Below, piece after piece: positions 1 to 14,400 of a stretch of DNA of 64,000 nucleotides. The notes under the pieces were generated by a model. That model had not been told where the DNA came from and did not search any database. It worked only from the letters and a program-made list of their open reading frames with translations. The DNA comes from Pycnopodia helianthoides (Eukaryota > Echinodermata > Asteroidea > Forcipulatida > Asteriidae), in contig CM063247.1 in assembly GCA_032158295.1 (NCBI GenBank), positions 9,428,675 to 9,492,674 on the forward strand. The letters are read 5' to 3'. The translations under genes were made by a program, and so were the position numbers. Every line of letters begins with the position of its first letter. Position 1 is the stretch's first letter.

Positions 1-75
1 ATACATTTTTTTGATGTTGGTTGAAAAATGCTGTTAAACTTCTTACCTTTCAAATTTGAACGCCAGGGTGACTAA

Positions 76-341
76 CATTTATGTACGTGCACAGCCACAA
101 TCATGGGTACACATTTTTGTTGTGTCCATGTTATGAACAACAGTTTGAAGACCAGTGATGTAACAGTTATTTCAATGTTGTTTGTACATTAATTAACCAG
201 CGCTGTGTGAATGAAGAGAAAGTACTTGAGTTTGACAAATACAAGATCTGCAAAGAGTTTTCTCAAAATTTACGTTTTGTTCATTTTGGTGTCTTTGTAA
301 CAAAAATGTACCCATGATTGTGGCTGTGCACGTACATCAAA
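76..341. mobile_element. Palindromic MITE with ~45-bp inverted ends
   Basis: The left arm reads ATGTACGTGCACAGCCACAA and onward through CATGGGTACACATTTTTGTT. The right arm near 297-341 is its reverse complement. The interior has no coding capacity. A diverged relative seems to lie at about 3865-4350 (GCAGCCACAGTCAT, then AAAATGTGTACCCC). Confidence 0.7.
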
Positions 342-473
342 TATTTGTTGAGGGCATCTTACCCTTGACCAGTTCGGGATCACTCAATATCTCCCGCGTC
401 AAATGGCGCACAGTTAGGTAAAATCACACGGGTACTGTGGAAAGTTCAATTATTGCCTTCAAGATACATTATT

Positions 474-865
474 TTAAAGGAACATTACAGAATTTGTAAG
501 AAAAAAACTTGTAAAATATACTTTAGATCGCAGATTTACATAAAACTTACTTTGTCTAATGATGATGATAGTAGGAAACACCCCTTTAAATATTTCTGTC
601 TGAAATGCCATATTTGATGAGAAATGAGTAAACTAATTTTCCGATTGGAGTTTATCGCTCAGTGAGCGTTTTATTCGTTTGTTGAATCTATATGATTTCA
701 TGCAAATGTGTAATCGGTTTTTCACTATTTTCTCGTGACCCAGATGGCAGATCGATCTCAAACTTCTGCAGGCTTGTCAGTTCATGTATATTGGTGGATT
801 ACATAAAGTGCTTACACTGCCAGAACTGTTTTGTTAGAAAAACCAATTCTGTAATGTTCCTTTAA
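474..865 (+). mobile_element. Type 1 TTAA-flanked MITE, copy 1
   Basis: The ~390-bp element is bounded by TTAA, with inverted ends AGGAACATTACAGAATTGGT and its complement. The interior contains the palindrome CGCTCAGTGAGCG and the core ATTTTCTCGTGACCCAGATG. TTAA targets suggest piggyBac-type mobilisation (inference). Confidence 0.85.
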
Positions 866-1527
866 CAAATTCTTGCAGTAATATTATATATTTTTGTTTG
901 TAAGAGGAGGGAGTTGTGACTGTAAGAATAGATATTTGGGTCAATGTTACTTTAGGCGTGCTTCACTTCTGCGCTGCTGTTCAGAGGTTTTAGCCAAGAA
1001 GGGATGAAGACAAGTTTGAGAAAAAGTTGGCGCTTTATAATATTGGTTTATTTCAGAGAATGATCCAACATTTCAACATTTGTTTTAAGTTGTGTTTTTT
1101 TCTCCTTAAGTCTTAAAGTGATTTTCAGACATTTTTGTTAGATTAATGTTTGCTTTAATTTTATGTAACGGCTGAACAAATGGACGCATTATGTAACACA
1201 CACATGCCTGGCTATGGCAAGTGCAGGTAACCTTGACACAATAAATATCAACATAAAATATCACAAGTACACAATTAAGCTGAAAGAGAAATGAGAAATG
1301 TCCGGTCATAGCAGCAAAATTCTACAGCATGGTGGTGATACAGTTAAAGGAATTAATAATAATAATATCGGTCAGTTATGTAGCACCTTTCCACAAGATT
1401 CAAAGTTTTGTTTGTATTTGAATGCTTTCTGAGAAATAAAATCAAACAATGCACTCAGATTTGTATTTTTTGACTGGGCGTTCACATTTCCACACATTGG
1501 TATCCTCCCTGAAAGTAAATCAGGTGG
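866..1527. other. Non-coding stretch between two MITEs
   Basis: AT-rich with no exon recognised. The dehydrogenase N-terminal exons were looked for here and not found. Confidence 0.6.
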
Positions 1528-1921
1528 TTAAAGGAACATTACAGAGTTGGTAAGAAAAAAACTTGTAAAATATACTTTTTGATCACAGATTTACATAAAA
1601 CTTACACGGTCTAATGATGATGATAGAAGAAAACATCCCTTGAAATATTTCTGTCTGAAACGCCATATTCGATGAGAAATGAATAAACTAATTTTCCGAT
1701 TGGAGTTTATCGCTCAGTGAGCGTTTTATTCATTTGTCGAATCTATATGATTTCATGCAAATGTGTAATCGGTTTTTCACAATTTTCTCGTGACCCAGAT
1801 GGCCGATCGATCTCAAACTTCTACAGGTTTGTCAGTTTATGTATATGGTGAATTACATAAAGTGCTTACACTGCCAGCAACTGTTTTGTTAGCAAAAACC
1901 AATTCTGTAATGTTCTTTTAA
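1528..1921 (+). mobile_element. Type 1 TTAA-flanked MITE, copy 2
   Basis: Same ends and orientation as the copy at 474; the two lie 660 bp apart. The right end reads GTTCTTTTAA, one base off consensus. Confidence 0.85.
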
Positions 1922-2279
1922 GTCACATTATTCAAAGCGCTGTTTGCATTTAACCCATCCCAACATAGGAAGCCATCATAGAGCAGGGGAAATGCTGCGT
2001 GGGGTAGGCCACAGTTTGCTAGAATACGTGCACATGAAAAAGGTACAATGTATCACCACTTTGGGGAAAAATACCACAACAAAGTTTAGAACACATGTAA
2101 CGAAAATCAAAGGGCAGTAAGCAAAGTCGAAGAGGAGCGCCAGGTAAGCAAAACGAATCGACTGAATATTTGCAACCATGACCTTGTGGATTTCGTGAAA
2201 GGAGTATTATATGCATAGCTTTTACAAACTATGTCAGTGAAATCTGTAATCTAATTTCATCTATTCTTCAATCTTCCAG

Positions 2280-2442
2280 CATTCTTGGGCATGAAGGAGT
2301 AGCAGAAATAGTCCTGAATGAGCGCTGTAACCCTAGCAACCTGCTACCCGGAGACCGTGTCACGTTCTCCGTGATTGACAGTTGCGGGGAGTGTGAGAGA
2401 TGCAAGGATGGGATGAATCAGAAATGCTTCAATATCTTCAAG
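2280..2442 (+). CDS. Dehydrogenase exon 1 of the visible part (catalytic GHE and structural zinc lobe)
   Basis: The acceptor is cttccag before 2280 and the donor is gtagtg after 2442. The first base completes a codon from an unseen upstream exon, and the exon then reads 54 codons ending in FNIFK. It carries GHE and all four cysteines of the structural zinc lobe. Confidence 0.88.
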
Positions 2443-5400
2443 GTAGTGCTAAATCAGCATATATTGTGTATATCCAGCTGTAACCTTGAGTATTAGAAGG
2501 AATAATGTTTTACAGGGAACTCCAAATTGATGCTGAACAGAATGTTGTAAAAATTCATTGTGTAATAATTTTACACAAGGAAAATAATCTGAATAGTGAC
2601 AATGTGACTTAAAGGCCCTGTACACTATTGGTAAGATCGAAAAACACAATGTTCACAGATTCACACATAACTTACATGATTTAAAGTAAGTAATGGTAGA
2701 AAGGGTTTCTTAAAATATTTCTGCCTAAAATGCTATCGTTTCTGAGAAACGAGTAAAACAATAGTAATTATCGCGCGCGATAATTTGAAAAAACAGAAAA
2801 CACATAAGATCTCTTTTCATTATTTTCTCGTGACCTCGATGACCAATTGAGCTCAAACTTTCACAGGTTTGTTTGTTCATGCATATGTTTAATCACACAA
2901 AATGTGGACACTGATTTTGAGCTGTTACCAAAAGTGTACAATACCTTTAACTCACTGATGAGGTTTTTGATCACTCTATTTTATAAATAAACCCAGTTAA
3001 AGCGCTTCCTGTTTCTATCGTCAAAGCAGCATCTGTTCTTTTCCTGTGCATTGTAATGACAACCTGCCTTTACATAAATCTTAAACCTAGGTATTATTAC
3101 ACTGTAATTCAGAATGATGAACACATTTTGAAAATTTCCTTGTTTGAATTTCAATAACAGTTAAACTTGCTCTTCAACGCTTTTAGATTTTGCTGCGTAA
3201 GTTTCAACTAAATTCGAAACAAAACGACTCGAAACACAAACATCATAAATGGCATCAATGTACGCGGTACATTCACCCTGATGAATAGTAAGAGGACCTG
3301 CTGAATGATTCATGTGGAAGCGGTTGACAAACACAAATAAACCGTCAAAAAAACAACAACAAGCATGGGAGAGTTGTTTTTTGCTTATGCTTGCCTTATT
3401 TTTTACCTATGTTCAACTGACAAATTGGTTACTAAAATTTCCTGCCTATTTACCAAGATACGCTATATTTTTTAAATCAATCATGCACACAGATATCATG
3501 GGTAAGTAGTTCAAGAAAACTAACTACATTGTACTTCGGTACACAAATGAATTTTGATAAACTGATAGCTGGTGTTCAATTAACCCAGTTCTAGTTCAGA
3601 CAAATCTGCCCTGCATTGTGCATTTAGACCCACCCTAATAGACAATAGGCCAAGGGCAACCCGTGTATTCTTGTCAAAGTGAACAAATTGTCCATTCATT
3701 TCAGCTCTGCTCTTCAGCTGTACAGCTAGAGATCTCTCTTACATACTATTGTTTGTGTATGCGCACTGAGGTCGTGTAAAAACAGACAATTACCTTGAAC
3801 ATGTACGCACTCGTATTGAAATGAAACTCACGCTCTTATTAGTTCTGCATTGCCGGGTAGTCGTCTACGAACATATGTACACTTCGCAGCCACAGTCATT
3901 CGACATGGGTACACACATTTTGTTAGATTATAATTCAATTTAATTCTGGTTTTACCTAACACCGATAGTGTGATAAGTGCTATGTTTACTCAGTGCTAAG
4001 TTTTGAGACCTGCGGAACAAAATGCAGGCCGCTCAGTTTATTTATTTGAACCCACAAACCTTTTGCAGTTGGTCGTTGTAATTCTTTTTTTAATTTTTAT
4101 TTACTTTTAATTGGTATTTTATTATTTGTTTATTTATCATTACTTTTATTATTTTATTACTATATTATGTATTATTATTATTATTTTTTTTGGGGGGGGT
4201 TGTCCTACTCTTTATTAATGAAGAATGAAAAAATATTGTATGAAGCATGATCTGCAAAGAGTTTCTCCATTCCTCCATTGTTGTTAGAGCAAGGCTGTTC
4301 ATTATAACCAGTGTATTTGTAATAAAATGTGTACCCCTAGTCCCCTTATCTCTACATACTACATACACTCTTGTTGGTAGTTCACTGGGTTTGCCTGGAG
4401 TTTAGGGGGCCAGCTTGTATTTTCATTTGTTGTACTGGGTACTTCTGTGCGCGCCTTCCAAAACCATGGTCAGGACCCTAATGGAGCACAGTGATGCCTA
4501 GACTGCTGATAAATTCAAAATACTGACGATGGATAGGACATGTGGCAACGGAAGCGCAAGTTGTAGTCAATCGATGATGAAGATGATTGTTACTTAAAGT
4601 TTTTTGTTTTTGTTTATTTTGTTTACTTTCTAGTATGGCCATTCATCTCTACACATTCGATCTGGGCTGAGTGGGTGCTACTCCTCACATATCCTCCTAC
4701 ACAAAGGAACGCGCATTGTCAAACTACCAGATCACGTGACTGACAAAATGGCTGCCCCCATCAACTGTGCCTTAGCAACTATGGTGAATGCAGTAGGGAG
4801 CTTTGAGCATAAGAGGCCTTCAAAGAGAAGCGTGCTCATACAGGTACATACTGGGGGGTGGAAACGGTCATCAGACTTTTCCCCAATACCATTCAAATTT
4901 TAAGTAAGATGAGGTCAAACAAATGCTGGATTGCTTCCCCTTTACAATTTGTGTCGCAGACACAAAATATGTTTGTTGGTTTTTTTTGGTCACCTTGAAG
5001 GAGTTGTGTTGTCATGATCAAAGCAGGCCTGTGGTTGTACATGAATTTATGAGCTCTCACATAGTTACTGATTGCACGCCCGTGAGAGACTGTGAGAGTT
5101 AATAATTCCATAGTACAGCCACAGGCCTGCGTTGATCATGAAGACACAGCCCCTTAAAGGGCTTTTCAAGTTAAAACAAAAACATGTCTTCACATCACAG
5201 GCAAATTAAGAGCGGTGCAAGGGCCATGTACTACCATGACTACTTTAAAAGGTTTTTTTTAGAAATAACATCTGTGTATGTATTTCTTCAGTAGAATAAA
5301 AAGAGGAAGTGCAAAACTGAGGGGAAAAAAGCCCCTAAAATCTACACTGTAGCAATTATATATTTATACAGTATTACTTTCGGGAAAGGGAGGGGTATTT

Positions 5401-8400
5401 TAAAAATCTACTGTATAGTATTCTCTGTAGCCCCTTAAAAAAACTTTTAAAAATTTCAGACGATGCATCACTAGCATGTTCTTGTATCATAAGTACTTAC
5501 TATATAGGTAAAAGTGACGTAACCAGACATTTTCATTTGGGGGGGGGAGCAAAGACAATAATTTTGGGGGCTATTTAATATTTAGAACCATTCTTTTGTG
5601 CATTTTTTTTATCTCCGTTAGAGAGTAATAAATTAAAATTCAAGATTTCAAGATTTCACAATCATTTGTTCAAATGAATGCTGGAGTTAATGAGTTGCCT
5701 CAACATCATTTCTTTTAAAAATCAAATATCCTTGATATATTCCTGCATCCTTATTGCAATTTTACATGCTCCGTTGTCTTTCCTCATTTGCTTTTCCGGG
5801 AGCTAGCTCCTTGTGATGAGTTTTTGAAACTGATTTCTCAGAATCAGTTCAGACCAAATCTAACTTAAAAAAAAGAACTTCAAAAACCTCCCAATATCAT
5901 ACATTACATGTACAGTAACCAGTAACACATGTACCCACTTAAATTTATGCAAGCTGCAGTCATACTTTTTTTACAAAGGGTATTTTTTCCTTGTGACATC
6001 TGTTCCGCTAATTTCTAAGTCGGCCATAATTAAAATTAGATTGCCATTTAATCATGTTCGTTATGTTCACTTCTCATATCATTTTGTGCAGCCATACAGT
6101 CTATAAACAGTCAGTGGACCCGAAGGTATAGCGTCGGATTAAATTGGTTTTCCAATTTAATACTAACAAGCTTGTGTAGTTCCTGTCTGTGTTTGAATAG
6201 TAAATAGAAATACCCTTGAATTGTGTGGTGTTTTTTTTTTGTGGTTCTTTCTGTTTGTCAGGAAATGGTTGGTCAAATTTATGTGTTATAAAGTGCAGAG
6301 TCATGAACGTATGCTGTGTTGGTTTGCCTTACTAACAAGATAGTTTATTAACACTCTTTGAAGACAGGGGCATAGCAAGGGCATTTTCTTTTGGAGGTTG
6401 TATGGAAGCAAATACGCCATTTGTGAGTTAGTAGTGAATGACGTCCGTTACAAGGCCTTGTTCAGTCACAAGAGAATGCGCAGTTTGAATTCCTCAGAAA
6501 TCAATGTGTCGTGGCGGAGCGTTTTAAGTGCACCGGACACAAGCTCTGGTGTTTCCGATCAGCAGAGTGTGGGTTCGAGTCCTGGTCATGGCACTTGTGT
6601 CTTTGAGCAAGATACTTTACCATGATTGATTTGTCCTTCGAATGTGACATTAAGCCATAGGTCCTGTGTACTAGGATTAGTAGTGCAGGTAGAAGAACCC
6701 TGAACACCTATCGAGGAAGATTATGGATTAACCCCGGTGTTTCAGGTTCACATAGCAAGTACCCTTGTTTTCCAGGTTTCCTCAGCCTTGCGAGCTACAA
6801 TGATTAAGTTCACTTGTGAGGCATTTTTTGGTTTCATTATCTGAAATATATGATAATAATTTAGTAGTAATAACTACATCCAGTGTTGGGTTATCACACG
6901 GTTCGGGTCAAGCTTTCTCTCAGCTCCATGAGATGACAAACACCTATACACAATTCTCAATGTAATGTGTGGCACAAGGCTACCAGTCTGTATGCTGATT
7001 GCTGATCTGGAGGTCTGCGATGCAAGAGCTTGTATCGAACCATGTAACATAGCAACACTGGAGTTAGTCTGAGGAATTTTAAATTGGGCAATCGCTTGTG
7101 TCTGATCAAGGCATTGGACCAGATATTACTCAATCTATAAACACGCAAATGGCTTATTCGCTGATGACAGGCTTTTTTTTTCAGGGGTGTATGGAAACCA
7201 AGTTACTTAATATTCTCCTTTTTTATTTTTTAGAAAGACTAGCGCACCCTTCACGGAACCCTACTGTTATAATAAATGTTTAATGTCAAAGCAAAAAACC
7301 ATTCTTACCAAACTTTGCATTAAGGAAACATATTAGTCTAGTTTGACACAATGAGTTAATCTGGATGCTCTTGTTCTACTTAAATGTAGTGCTTCATTTG
7401 CCAGGCTAAAAATTCCAACTGAGATAAATAAAAAATTATTTTGGGTGGGGGTGTCACACCCCTCTTTATCATTAGCCCTGTTTACTACACTCCTGTTTAA
7501 AGAATATACTTTTAGAGAGTCAAATTTGTATGGTGTCATAATATGTAAGTTTAGTAAGAATCATAGAGGAAAAGTTAAGTGCCATTAATGGAATCGAATC
7601 CTGAAACCAATAACTGCCACATTTTCACCTTGGCTGTGGGAGAGGGCTTTTGTTGGTAACCCCCTTTGAAAACATGACTGAGTGGTACTGAGTGGCATTT
7701 TGCTTTTACACTTGGCATTCCTGTCTCTCCACGTGCAAATACTGAGTGGACTCTCAATGTACAGCTCTCTGTAGCGTTCAGACACTGGCATGTACCATTT
7801 GAAAATAACAGTTTCTGTAATAGCATGTTACCATGCAACCGTTGCATGCTGTTTCAACCCACAGAGTCTTGGAATGAATTAGCACAACAACAACAACAAA
7901 CAACAACAACACACAACAACAACAACAACAAGTTTAGAATTGTTTTCAGTTCAGTTCAGTTTAGTTTATTTCCACTCAGTCTGCTTGACGATATAAAGTA
8001 ATTAGAACAAGTGTTGTAGTCGCACAAAGTCTGATCATGGCTTGAATGCGGGTGGTTTGGGGGGAGGGGGGATCCACAAAACCACAGGGCTTGTTAGTGA
8101 AAATATTTACTGGACCAGAATTGTTTTTATAAGACCAGAATATCAAAATGAGAGAAGAAACCTCCCGGCACAGTTTAGCATGCATTTCAATATTTGAACA
8201 AGCACTAAGACATAAGGGAAGGTTTATCTCAATTGTCATTATTAACATGATCATGTATACTTCATTACTCAATAGAATTGAATTGTGTTTTATCAGACCC
8301 AAAGTCAACAATTGAAAATCATATTGCTTTTATTCGATTGGAAAACCCAAGACTGTCGGCCGGACTTGTCCAGTTATGAGTGTACTGGCCCGACACTAAA

Positions 8401-11400
8401 ACTACTGGCCTTGGGCCTGTGATCCAGTGTCAAAATTTAATGAGCCCTGCTGATACAGAGGCAAATTCTAGGCTGAAATTAAACAGTAAGGATTAAACAA
8501 AAGATAATTAAGTGATATGTTGATTTTTTTTTTTAGGGTTGGTAAACTTCTTGTAGAAATTCTTGAATAATTTCTTGTAGAAGTTGCTTTTCGACCCAAC
8601 TGTTCACAATGCACTTATACAGCCATTCTTTTTGTTAAGTAACAAATCATGTACAGTACGGGTGAGTTGAGTTGCACTTTTCCAGACACGACAGTAAGTG
8701 AGCTTCGAAATGACATGGAGTGGATGGATCAATCTTGGGCCATATTTATGTTCTGTCATATATGCAGAATAAGGGGCTTTAAAAGTCTCGTCTGGCCTGT
8801 TAGCAACTGCGTGTTTCCTTGAGCAAGACACTTTACACGGATAATGGAAATGTCCTTCAGATGGGATGTTAAGGACTTGGTTTTTGTATGTACTAGGACA
8901 GTAGTACTCCCATTAAAGAGCCTAGAATGTGTATCAGTGAAGAGTACAGAAAAATAGTTGCCATGAGAGCTCGAGTGATTTAAAGGAACATTACAGAATT
9001 GGTTTTTGCTAACAAAACAGTTGCTGGCAGTGTAAGCACTTTATGTAATCCATCATTATACATAAACTGACAAACCTGTAGAAGTTTGAGATCGATCGGC
9101 CATCTGGGTCGCGAGAAAATTGTGAAAAACCGATTACGCATTTGCATGAAATCATATAGATTCAACAAATGAATAAAACGCTCACTCAGCGATAAACTCC
9201 AATCGGAAAATTAGTTTATTCATTTCTCATCAAATATGGCATTTCAGACAGAAATATTTGAAGGGATGTTTTCTACTACCATCATCATTAGACCGTGTAA
9301 GTTTTATGTAAATCTGATCAAAAAGTATATTTTACAAGTTTTTTTCTTACCAATTCTGTAATGTTCCTTTAAAGATCAACTTGAACCAAATTAACATTAT
9401 TTTTCTTTTGTTATAGAAAAGTAGACAAGTGTGTAATGATTACATATGATTGAGTGAAACTCAATAAAATGGTTTGATAATGTGAAATGAAACACTTTTT
9501 GATGAGTGTCATACTGGGCAAAAATGAAGAGTTTCAGGAAAAGTTTTATTCTGGATTTAGTTGGTGTACACATTCATACATATGACTTAATTTGATTGCG
9601 GCAATCGGATTATTTTATGCAACAATGATTTAGTTGTCTTCAGTTGCTGTTTTCTGGACTTTGACAGTTTTTGAAATGGAAATATTTCTCTGGGGGTTTG
9701 GTACTGGCATGAACTCATTGAGCTTTCAGAATTGAAAGTGACCAATGTATTTTTGTCTACAATTTACCCGTCCAGTATTTTGTCTTTTAAGTTCATCAGA
9801 TGGTCAGTGTCTACATGTGAGTCTTGGATGTTGAGTTGAGTGCTCAAAACATGTTGGAGAATAAAACAATCGGAACAACTTGACCACTGAGTGTTTTAAA
9901 GGCATGAGCCTATAGGGACTCCTTGGTGTAGGGGACAGGGGAATTATTTGCACAAAATTGTACTCAGATAACAAATGTTCTGTACTAATTTCTAATACCG
10001 GGTGAAGATAAATTGTTTGCTTTCTCCGCCCAATTTGTTTCTCCTCGCTGTGCCCAAATTACCTCACTGTTTTCCCCCTATTTTTGTTCTCTTTTTTTTT
10101 CTTCATTTATTTGTTCATTTGTTTATTTTATACATTATTATTATTATTTATTTATTTATTTATTTTTATTTATTTATTATTATTTTTTTAAATATTTTTT
10201 TTGGGGGGCGGGGCTGCCCCCTGGGTTATACGCCATTGCTTGAAGGTGGTCTAGCTGATTTAATAGATAGGTCTTGCACCCTGAGCAAATTGTTAGAAGG
10301 GTACAGACCCTCCCCCTTCCCCTGTAGTGTTTCAGCTGCACCTGCAACTTTAACACTGTGTGGTTTGGGAAATACTTGACTCCTCATTGTCTGGGGGAAT
10401 CTTGGTTGCTTTTTTTGCTCTCCGTGTCGTGTCAGGTGGCAAAGTTTATTATTGACTCTAATACATTTTGTGCACAACCAAGGACACTATAGGGAAAGGC
10501 GAAACAGAAAAAAACACTATCGAAAACGAACCGTAATTAACTTGATTTAGATGGCGGCGGGTAACCTCAGACCCTGTGCTGTGTTTGCGTAGTGTAGATT
10601 TTTTATTAGATTTGGAGGATCTGACTTTTGCAGTCGTTGAGGTTGTGGAGACTCTCTGTGATGTTTTGCTGTATTTGATACACAGTTATATGTACTGCAT
10701 CTTGCATGTAGGTAGCATTAAAGGCCCTATACACTATTTGTAAGATCGAAAAACAAAATATTCACAGATTCACACATAACTTACATGATTTAAAGAAAGT
10801 AATGGTAGAAAGGGTTCCTTAAAATATTTCTGCCTAAAATGCTATCCTTTCTGAGAAACGAGTAAAACAATAGTAATTATCGCGCGCGATAATTTGATAA
10901 AACAGAAAACACATAAGATCTCTTTTCACTATTTTCTCGTGACCTCGATGACCAATTGAGCTCAAACTTTCACAGGTTGGTTTGTTCATGCATACGTTTA
11001 ATCACACAAAATGTGGACACTGATTTTGAGCTGTTACCAAAAGTGTACAATACCTTTAACAGGATGCATATCTAGCATTAATGAGATGCATTATCTATGT
11101 GCATTTACATGTTGGGTGTTCCCGGGCTACTTGTTTTATTAACCATATAGCGCAGACTGCATTAGTGAGGTGATGAGCCATATCACATTATCCTGTTTGT
11201 CACTGAATTTGCATCATTGGTCAATTATAGATCTACTAACTAGGGCAGAGAAGTGAGATCCTGAAGACCAATTTATCAGGATGTTTTGTTTCGATCTGCA
11301 CACTCAATGATCAAGGGTCGCACCTCTGTTGCTTTATCATTCCCCTTTTCTACAGAATTCCTCTCCAGGGTACAAGTGGAACTATGGAAACCTTGTGGTG

Positions 11401-14400
11401 AAGCTGCCCCACTGGGGTGACTGCCCTATCGATACTACCCCTTGTACTCTACATGCTAGGTTTAGGGTTGGGGTTGGGGTTGGGGTTGGGGTTGGGGTTG
11501 GCGCTAGGGTTAGGAATAGGATAAAGATTAGAAAAATACACTATGGATGTCGGAACATAGGGGTGTTGGAACATAGGTGTGTAACCATTTCAGTGTTTTC
11601 AGTTGCGGCAGCCCACACTGTTGAGAATTCTTCAGCATGGATACCCCTTGACGAGCAAAACAAACTTGCTTACAGTGTTATGTAGCTAGCACAGGTATTG
11701 CTAGATTTGATTGTAAAAATTCATACATGACATTGATGCCATAATTGTCAGTTTAATATGTGTATAACTTAATATTTTGGTTTCCTGTCAAGTTTTTTAT
11801 TTTGGCTTGGTTCTTTATAAATTGTGCCCTTATTTCATTTGTTGGGTCGCTGTTGGTCATAATTTCCGTGTGGCCTCTTGTTGTCGAGGGTTTTGTTTAG
11901 TCTTCCCTTTGTACAACAGAGATTTAATTTTCTCTCTTGTTTTGATACAAACAATGACTTTAAGTCTCCTTCCAGTGGAACACTATTAGATTGCATTATG
12001 AAGGAGTTGTTGAGAAAGCAAAAACTAAATTTCTCTATGAAAACAATTTTCAGAGAGAATTTTCTGTTTTCTTTCTAAAGAATGATTTGGTCTTGCTTGC
12101 ATGAAAATTTTGCCAGTTCTTATAGAAATACCAGAAAAAGTTGTTTTGTTTAAGAAAAACACAGTTACGATGACTGTGGCTTTGGCTAAATATCATGAAA
12201 TGAAACCATCACTTTTTAATTTTTTGTAAAGTGTCCCTGTCCAATTTGTCATTATGCAGGCTGGATTCTTTATGGAGGCAGCTACCTCCATGTTCCTGGT
12301 CATTGCCTTAATGCCTTTAAAATGTTCCAGTACAACTTTTGATTTCCCTCATAGAGTTGCCCTTCACTAGGGGAAAACGGCCTTGCCTTTAAAATACTTT
12401 AGTATCAGGTCTGCAAGTGTGTATCATAGGCATACAGCCCATGGTGCAGGGGGCAACTTTTAGTGCCCTCCCAATTTCAGACAAAAACTGTGGAAAATTT
12501 GGGCACGGGAGAAGAAAAAGAATAGGGAAGAAAAAGCAAAGCGACTTTTTACTGTATTAGAAATTGGTACCTATGTTTTTATCTGTGGGAACATTTTTGG
12601 CAAATCATTCCCCTGCCCCCCCCCAACACTAACCCATACGCCTTGTTTTGTATAACTAACATTGGTGGTCAACCTTGCCTAAACAATTTGTAAAGGGATC
12701 CTTTGAAAACCCTTCATCAGAACAAAGAAAATCACAAACTTGTTTTCCCTCAAGAGCAAAGAGTATACATGTATTTGGATGTTTCATGGATACATGTTCC
12801 TGGGGTTTGAATTTTCCAAAGCCCATTTGGACAACAGCATGACTGGTTACATTCAGTGGATGTCTCACTAAAGTCTTCAAACAACATTGCAGTGATGGAG
12901 ATGAAATTTGGAGTAATAGACTCTTTGTTCTGTGTTGTAAATGAGTTTCTTCTCTGCACAAGTATCAAGAACACCAACCTCTGGTTGTGCGCATGGAATC
13001 ATATTGGTGTGCCTAATCAGTTTTGGTTCACCTCATTCTACTGTACTTCTTTATAGTACATGTAGAACAGACCTAGCAATAACCAATGAATGACATCCCC
13101 AAAGCTACTTAACTCAAGGTATACACACATGTTGTATTAGGTTACTAATTTGCCCTTTTGATAATTTTTATGACAGGGAGCTGGATTACTTGGGATGTAT
13201 GGATCTGCCTTGCTTCACGATGCTGGATTTGGTAAGATATACTGCTCCGATGTGAACATCAACAGACTCAAGATGGCCCCGTTATTTGGTGGGATAGCTA
13301 TTCCTACAGGTATTGTTTTACAGAATGTTTTTGGTGTCAACCCTCCCTGCTGTCGACCCTCCCTGCTGTCGACCCTCCCTGCTGTCGACCCTCCCTGCTG
13401 TCGACCCTCCCTGCTGTCGACCCTCCCTGCTGTCGACCCTCCCTGCTGTCGACCCTCCCTGCTGTCGACCCTCCCTGCTGTCGACCCTCCCTGATCTCTT
13501 TGACTTCTACTCCTTGCCAATTTCCCTTGTTCCTCTTGTTTTGTTCTTTTTGTTTGATGGATTGCTTTTTGAAGAAGATTTGTGAACTCTAAATGACTAG
13601 AGAAATTAGAACGAGTTTATTACGTTTTCAATGAGTACATTCATTTCATTCATTTCGTTCGAACATTTTAATGTCAAATATGCTGTGAAAATGCATTTAT
13701 ATTTAGGAAAACAAAATCATCTGTAAGCTTTCTTATTCCATACCACAAAATTGTTGTTTATGTTATAAAATATGTGATTATTCAAATGTGCACACTGACT
13801 TTTGTTTAACAAAGAGATATACGTGTAGATTCCCACTAAAACAATACCTTTTTATCTCATCAGTGAAAAAGTGATTCTGTATATTTGCTATCAGTGAAAA
13901 AAATAATATATCTTTTAGTAGCTCTGCTGCCAAATTAAGAAGCTCAATATGAACGGAATTGAAAACCTTGGGGGAGGGGGGCTCCGATATTGCATCTCAC
14001 TGCAGATGTTCAAAGGCCTAATACGTAAATCTGTCTCATACTATTACAATGCTTAATTAGACTCAAGGATGATCCATTATTCTTCCACAAACTGATGCTG
14101 ATATTCTTTACTTTGGTGGTTAATAGTCTACTTCTGCCATTGCTGCATACTCTTTTCATAATGAATGGGTCTGTTCACGGTCACAACTTACTCCAATATT
14201 GCAAAATGTTCATCCATATTTTTCCATTTGATCTTGTCCCATAGGAAAGGAGAGAGATGTACTACAAGAAAACGAGGTTGACATCGTCATTGAGGTATGG
14301 CTATTATATGACTATGATAATAAATCAACTATTAAAGTCAAAGTAAAGGAGTGGTAATTATGAGGGAGGGGAGGGGGGAGACTGGACCTTTCCCATGAAG

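Larger units (their letters stand above)
4844..13176. other. 8.3 kb dehydrogenase intron
   Basis: Contains the palindromic element at 4995, SINEs at 6511 and 8790, the CAA microsatellite, MITEs at 8980 and 10718, the telomere-like tract at 11458, and G- or C-run dispersed repeats (5515-5610; 12420-12650, related to 9960-10240). No further exon fits between the flanking exons, which join in phase. Confidence 0.7.

Noticed and set aside
6511..6600. tRNA gene candidate from the perfect B box
   Set aside because: No cloverleaf or acceptor stem; the SINE body and tail follow.
10002..10379. 125-codon hydrophobic frame
   Set aside because: Produced by a TTTA/TTA-rich tract; it is compositional, with no family features.
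12656..12977. Overlapping frames of 66-101 codons on both strands
   Set aside because: Opposite-strand overlaps without recognisable motifs, inside an intron.
13195..13585. Proline/cysteine-rich and glycine/arginine-rich open frames
   Set aside because: They translate the 16-bp minisatellite; only 13177-13309 is a real exon.
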